From Aplectana chamaeleonis (lineage: Eukaryota; Nematoda; Chromadorea; Rhabditida; Cosmocercidae): a stretch of DNA of 64,000 nt. Positions 59,116-64,000 of the stretch are shown here, piece after piece (the stretch's first letter is position 1; every line of letters starts with the position of its first letter). The translations under genes and the position numbers were made by a program. The DNA lies in contig JAPDOI010001758.1 in NCBI GenBank assembly GCA_029168955.1, positions 1 through 64,000 of the forward strand. The letters run 5' to 3'. The notes below the pieces were generated by a model. That model made no database searches and had not been told where the DNA came from. It saw nothing but the letters and a program-made list of their open reading frames with translations.

Positions 59116-59744
59116 CAAGGTATGTGGGCAACCGGTGCCGGCCGTACTTCTGCACACCTCAGTACTGCTCATCTACTGCCTTATACCCACATAATAATGA
59201 ATCAATTCGTTTACTCCGTCCCGTGTCTCATATTCTACCCTTTAATGTTTGAAAACTTTACAATTTTTCTTAGAAGTTGGTTCACGACAGATTGACCCAC
59301 CGGTGTACGATAGGCCTCTTCGAGACACCTTCAGACACGGCTTCAGTTGGTCAAGCGCTTCGAAAATTGAATGCAATGCCCCAGTCTCTCAAAAGAATTA
59401 CGTCCAGCCCGCCCCGCAGTGTCCGAACAGGAGTGAAATAGCGCTCCGCATTTGCAGATAAGGTCTGTTGCAGCACGCAGCTTACAAACAATATTGCTGG
59501 GACCTAAATGATAGCGCCGTGACCCCGTAGACCCAGCTCTACTATATCCGAGCTGCTCGATGCAACTACGGTTGTTTGCAGCTGCAGACCCAAAGTTAAC
59601 TCCGATTAGGGCAGTAGAGATTTGAAGCTCATCAGCTGCGCTAGAAGTGTACTTTGCGGTTCGATTGTGCTCCAATATGGGGCGCAGGTTGGTTATTGTG
59701 GAATCATTCACGCGACCATCCTTTCAGGGCGCCAGTTCACAATC

Positions 59745-59880
59745 ACCCTGAGAAGTTCTGTGGCCATATCCATGAAACTACGGGAGCCTTCCGGAAGGGT
59801 TCCTATAAGCAGCCAGATGCGTTGGGCGAACTTTGGACCTTCCCGGGAGGCTCCCTTTGTTTCATGAATACGGCCAACTA
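59745..59880. repeat. Palindromic MITE
   Basis: GGCCATATCCATGAAACTAC, GGGAGCCTTCC and its inverse GGGAGGCTCCCTTTGTTTCATGAATACGGCC-type text (in two pieces) form arms of about 40 bp. One arm recurs at 4248-4375. Confidence 0.75.
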
Positions 59881-60677
59881 ACTAAATCGCGCCAAAACGT
59901 TTTGCTAGCTACAACTAGTCGCATTTTCATCTTTTGGCAACTGGAGTAAAATCACATTGTGCTAGAGCGGACAATTTGGCTCACTCGGCACTTTCACAAA
60001 GCTAGTAAGGGCTCCCTACATTCCCTAAGTTCCAGAAAAATCTGCATTGTGGGTCTCGGAATAATGAAATTCTATTTACCATGCGTTCCTGATTGAAGGT
60101 TGGCACAAACTTGGTGCACCTATGTATTAGCCTATGGCACCGAGCTTGCGCCAACGTTTACTCGGGAACAGAACGTCTCACTAGGATCCATGCCGATACG
60201 ACATTTCAAATATCGTAATTCGACTTCTTTGAAAGTCGGTCTTTCGGGTATATTCAGGTTTTCAAATTCTTACCTTTCGTATCCTCCCATAGAAAATCCT
60301 CAAAAATGTGGGCAGTGACGGTCCACATATCCAAATTGAGGAACCTCATCACTCGAATTCAACACTGCGCGCACACAGCTAGCCTGCACGCTAAACCGGG
60401 ACACCGCCTGCACGCCGACACGCGACGCGGCCCGCACAGCGACACACGACGCGGCCGGCACCCCAACACGCGGCGCGACGACTTCTCCCAACCTCTATTG
60501 GGGCCTTCACCGGGTGAGAGGGACCTCCAGATAGGGTGCGAGCACCCCAAACTTCAGTAACTGAACCGAGGACGCCGCTGCCATCTGAATTCTGCGTCTG
60601 AAAAATGCGTCATATATCTACTTCCCTCGAAGGAGGCTCGCTTCCTCTAAAAACAAGGTTGACACCAGTTTACTTAG

Positions 60678-61129
60678 AGGCATCGTACGCGCTGAAAACC
60701 GCCTACCGTTTTTTGGGTTTGAATCAATGGTTGGGCCTGCCTGAGAACGTGGGTAGAGTTTGTCGGGTCACCGATGCTTTTTTAGGAAGATATGGGAGAT
60801 CGAATGCCCCGAATTCCGCCAAAAGAGGCCGGCCTTCCGGCAGCCGTCTGGCTTCAAATGAGAAAAGAAGGTAGCTTATCAACAAATGATACATCAACTC
60901 CATCTCATTTAAGCTTATCATTTGATGATAAGCCACATTATTTTCTTTTTTTATGTCACACGGCCGTCGGAAGGCCGGCCTCTTCTGGCGGAATTCGAGG
61001 CATTCGATCTCCCATATCTTCCCAAAAAAGCGTCGGTGACCCGTCAAACTCTAACCACGTTCCCAGGAGGGCCCAACCATTGATTCAAACCCAAAAAACG
61101 GTAGGCGGTTTTCAGCGCGTACGATGCCT
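60678..61129. repeat. AGGCATCG-ended near-palindromic element (family K)
   Basis: Flanks TTAG (60674-60677) and TTAA (61130-61133). Arms of roughly 190 bp: AGGCATCGTACGCGCTGAAA, CCTACCGTTTTTTGGGTTTG and GCCGGCCTTCCG, all mirrored. The overlapping open frames on both strands inside it are products of the symmetry. Confidence 0.9.
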
Positions 61130-61300
61130 TTAAGTTGTGCCCTGGAAGAAAAGACCGAATATCGAATAGATTCGAATGAGTCCCTTTTTTAACGTCCGAT
61201 TTTTGAATATATTCGAATGGCCTCTTTTTTTCGAGGTCCGAATTTTGAATAGTTTTGAATGAAATCGACTCGAATATATTCGAATAATTTTTCGAATAAT
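61130..61300. repeat. TTCGAATATATTCG-rich tract
   Basis: GAATATATTCGAATGxxC repeats with a period near 45-50 bp, three degenerate units. Confidence 0.55.
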
Positions 61301-61629
61301 TTCAAAGCGAAAAACTGAAAACAGGCCAAGTGAGCCGTCAGTGGATGATCGTAAATTACTCCAAGCGCAGGAGAGGCGGGGAAAACTCGGTGACTCTTCC
61401 ATTCACGCGCTTCGCTTCGCTTCTCCTCCGTTCGTCCACTCATGCGCTCCGATCATCCCCCTCTGCCCGTCCCTTTCGTAATCGGAATGCATTACGACCA
61501 CCACCATAGTTGCCCAAGAAATACTGACAATACAAGTCGTTATCGCTGATGCGACCTAAGCTTTCTCTTGTAAAACGTGGATGGGTACATAGTATACCTA
61601 TGTCGAGTCGAGTCATCGAGTCTTGGTAT

Positions 61630-61840
61630 CGACTGAAACAGTCGACATCGAGTCATTCGACTACACAATTATTCGAAAGTTTGAAAAACCGAATTAGTCG
61701 AAAACTCGATTATTCGACATTCCTGAAAATCGAGTTAGTCGAAAACTCGATTATTCGAAATTCCTGAAAATCGACTTAGTCGCAGACTCGATTATTCGAT
61801 AGACCCGAACAGTCGAATAAATTCGATAGTCGACTGTTTC
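61630..61840. repeat. Minisatellite of TCGA/ACTCGATTATTCG units
   Basis: Units of about 41 bp: ACTCGATTATTCGA, then AATCGAxTTAGTCG. Same family as 62806-63080. Confidence 0.8.
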
Positions 61841-62805
61841 GAGTCAAAGAAGTTCTCCTTCAGTTAAACTGTTTCAAAATGCAGTTGAAGACCATGCACC
61901 TAATTTGCCGCCAGTTGTTATTTGCTCATAGTTCTCGAATGTTCTCGTACGGCTCACGACCATCTTTTTCACTTAAAGCCGGTATTAATTTACGCCAAAA
62001 TTCCTCAATCCTCACGTGTGAGCATACCGATAAACTCATAAGAGATAACAAGACGGTCGCGCGATAGCCTGAAATTAATACATGACGGTCAATTATTTCC
62101 CCTTGCTCGAGAAAAAAAGGCATGCAAGAGGCTAGAATGCATTGGGACCAGCGGAACTTCGCAAATCAACCGAAACTTTTGGTTTTCAAATTTATTTTTA
62201 ATGCTTAGCTTTATTCTCCTTTCTCTTAGAAAAAAGGTGGTAGATCCAGAAAACTAACAGCTTCTATTGTGGCCACAGAAGCACAGCTTCGCAGATACGG
62301 AGGAGAAGCTGCACTCTCCGTCGAAAAAATCGGGCAGGAAGACGAAAAAGGCCATGAAGGCCAAAAAGACGAGGAAAACGGCTAAAGTCTAGCCGAAGAG
62401 GCTGAATATCATGACGGAGAGTCCACTATGAGTTTGGATGATCTAGAAGTAGAATACGATTTGCCCTGGCTAATTATTGTTACACTCAGCTCCGGCTTTT
62501 TCCATGATTATCGTGTCCAAAGATGAATTCTGATTGTTCATCCACTAAATGATCTAGTTGAACCGTATTATTTCTCTCCTATATGAAATTCGTTTGGTTT
62601 TCTGAAGCATTTGGAATTTGGTCGATGGATAATGCTAATCGACATTAATACATGAGTATTGGTTCCGGCCGTCTTACTGTGTGAAGATGGCGTTTTTCAT
62701 TGCCAGATATACTTTTAATCAATGTCTTGAAGCAGTAGAATGTGGTATGCTCAAAATAGTCGAGATAAGGTGCTTCAGAAACTCAATTGTTGAAAACTGG
62801 AAAAA

Positions 62806-63080
62806 TTGAGTTAGTCAAAAACATGACCATTCGATTATTCGAAAAATCGAGTCAATTCGACAACTCGATTATTCGAAATTTTGAAAAATCGAGTTAGTCG
62901 AAAACTCGATTATTCGAAATTTTCAAAAATCGACTTAGTCGAGAACACGATTATTCGAAATTTTCATAAATCGACTTAGTCGACAACTCGACTATTCGAA
63001 ATTTTCAAGAATCGACTTAGTCGAAAACTCGATTATTCGAAATTTTCAAAAATCGACTTAGTCGAAAACTCGATTATTCG
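62806..63080. repeat. 41-bp minisatellite, about six and a half units
   Basis: Unit TCGAAAACTCGATTATTCG, then AAATTTTCAAAAATCGACTTAG. A second, more degenerate array of the same unit lies 1 kb upstream at 61630-61840. Confidence 0.88.
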
Positions 63081-63510
63081 AAAAAATTTACGAGCCGCCG
63101 AAGTATAATACATACCATCTGTGCCAAGAAATTAACGATATTGTATGGTTTCTATCATATCTCTACATATCCGCGGCGTAGATGTTATTCCGCCATCTTT
63201 TGAGCGAAGCGTTTTTCTCTACATTTCTAGCATACACCATATGTTTTTTTTTCAAAGACAACCGCTTCCCCGAATTAGGATGCCAGCGATAAACTGGGAG
63301 AATCAAAGAACACGTACTCTAATGAGCTAAATACAAGGTAAGCATTATAAGATCTTTCAACAATTAAGCAACATCAAGAAAAAAGCGACATATAGAAGTG
63401 AAACAACTATGACACTGAAGTAGAGATGGCGGATGGGGATTTATGGCGTGGAAGTGGATCAATAAATGGACTCCAATCCACTCATCATTGATTGACCAGT
63501 TTCACCGTGT

Positions 63511-63882
63511 ACAATTTGAGCGGGCGGATCGCTGGCTATCGAAGCCCTGGCGGGCGGATCGCCGGCAAGTTGCGGGCGGATCGCTGCATCTCATAGCTCA
63601 GAGGGCGGATTGCTGGCTATCAAAGCCCTTGCGGGCGGATCGCTGGCAGGTTGCGGGCGGATCGCCGCTTTAGAGCTTGCCGGCGATCCGCCCGCTAGGG
63701 TGTTCAAGTTTCCCAGGCGCCGCTATCCGCCCGCCAAAACGCAGCGATCCGCCCGCAAAGGCTTTGATAGCCAGCGATCCGCCCGCCGAGGCTACGATGA
63801 GCAGCGATCCGCCCGCAACTTGCCGGCGTACCGCCCGGAGAGGCCTTGACTACCAGCGGTCAGTCCGCACCTGTTGTCTGAG
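63511..63882. repeat. CTCAGA-ended element with mirrored GGGCGGATCGCTGG units
   Basis: The right end is the inverse of CTCAGACAACAGGTGCGG, followed by TA. Five to six GCGGGCGGATCGCTGG-type units in the left half face the same units inverted in the right half, centred near 63675. It is related to 56625-57117. Confidence 0.82.
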
Positions 63883-64000
63883 TAACTCTATCTTAAAAAA
63901 GCGTTCTTAAAAGAGAATTCCAATTTTGTCTCATATAGTTAGATAGATTGTGGCACGGTGAACATTTTGGTCCTTTCGAGATTGAAAACGGAGCACTTCA

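Noticed and set aside
60724..61133. Two similar open frames of about 110 codons on opposite strands
   Set aside because: They are mirror images produced by the near-palindromic element at 60678-61129.

Overview
The window is nuclear DNA of a repeat-rich nematode, most likely a clade V/strongylid worm of the hookworm type. Genes are split by GT-AG introns, many with TTTCAG-type acceptors and some only 55-80 bp long, there is a probable trans-splice acceptor just before one start codon, and the mobile elements (mariner, Tc1-like, RTE, palindromic MITEs) are those usual in such worms. The genus is an inference. There are no bacterial operons, CRISPR arrays or rRNA.

Protein genes are sparse. (1) 2049-10348, + strand: a complete nine-exon aldose-1-epimerase (galactose mutarotase) family gene of 323 codons. 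All splice phases agree, but the family's catalytic residues look substituted. (2) 16473-15227, - strand: a complete three-exon small heat-shock protein (156 aa) with a TTCTAGAA heat-shock element, a TATA box, a probable trans-splice acceptor and an AATAAA signal. (3) 36110-34959, - strand: the last two exons of a single-pass membrane protein whose upstream exons were not found. (4) Two weaker orphan exon candidates, 39367-39563 (+) and 29831-29649 (-).

The rest is mostly mobile DNA. 368-1439 is a mariner with near-perfect terminal repeats and a deleted transposase. 32350-33045 is a decayed Tc1/mariner transposase. 47560-51207 is an RTE-like non-LTR retrotransposon with three frameshifts. Around these lie many non-autonomous elements. 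One large group has TTAA (or TTCA) flanks and AGGCA-type ends (for example 5405-5843, 15458-15904, 19199-19670, 20772-21319, 26629-27353, 35278-35694, 36543-37023, 37028-37471, 40977-41533, 51916-52402, 57166-58837, 60678-61129). A second group ends in CTCAGA (11059-11760, 17564-18940, 17884-18556, and minisatellite-bearing elements at 56625-57117 and 63511-63882). A third is made of near-perfect palindromes (5251, 21534, 22629, 44610, 45106, 46850).

Several elements sit inside introns of the real genes, so introns here are largely built of transposons: intron 6 of the mutarotase-like gene is almost 5 kb and holds at least four. Low-complexity TTCGAA/TCGGAT-rich tracts fill much of the remainder. 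I do not see a multi-gene novel system. The most interesting points are the apparent mutarotase pseudoenzyme, the exactly solvable nested CTCAGA insertion, and the elements that carry tandem minisatellites.
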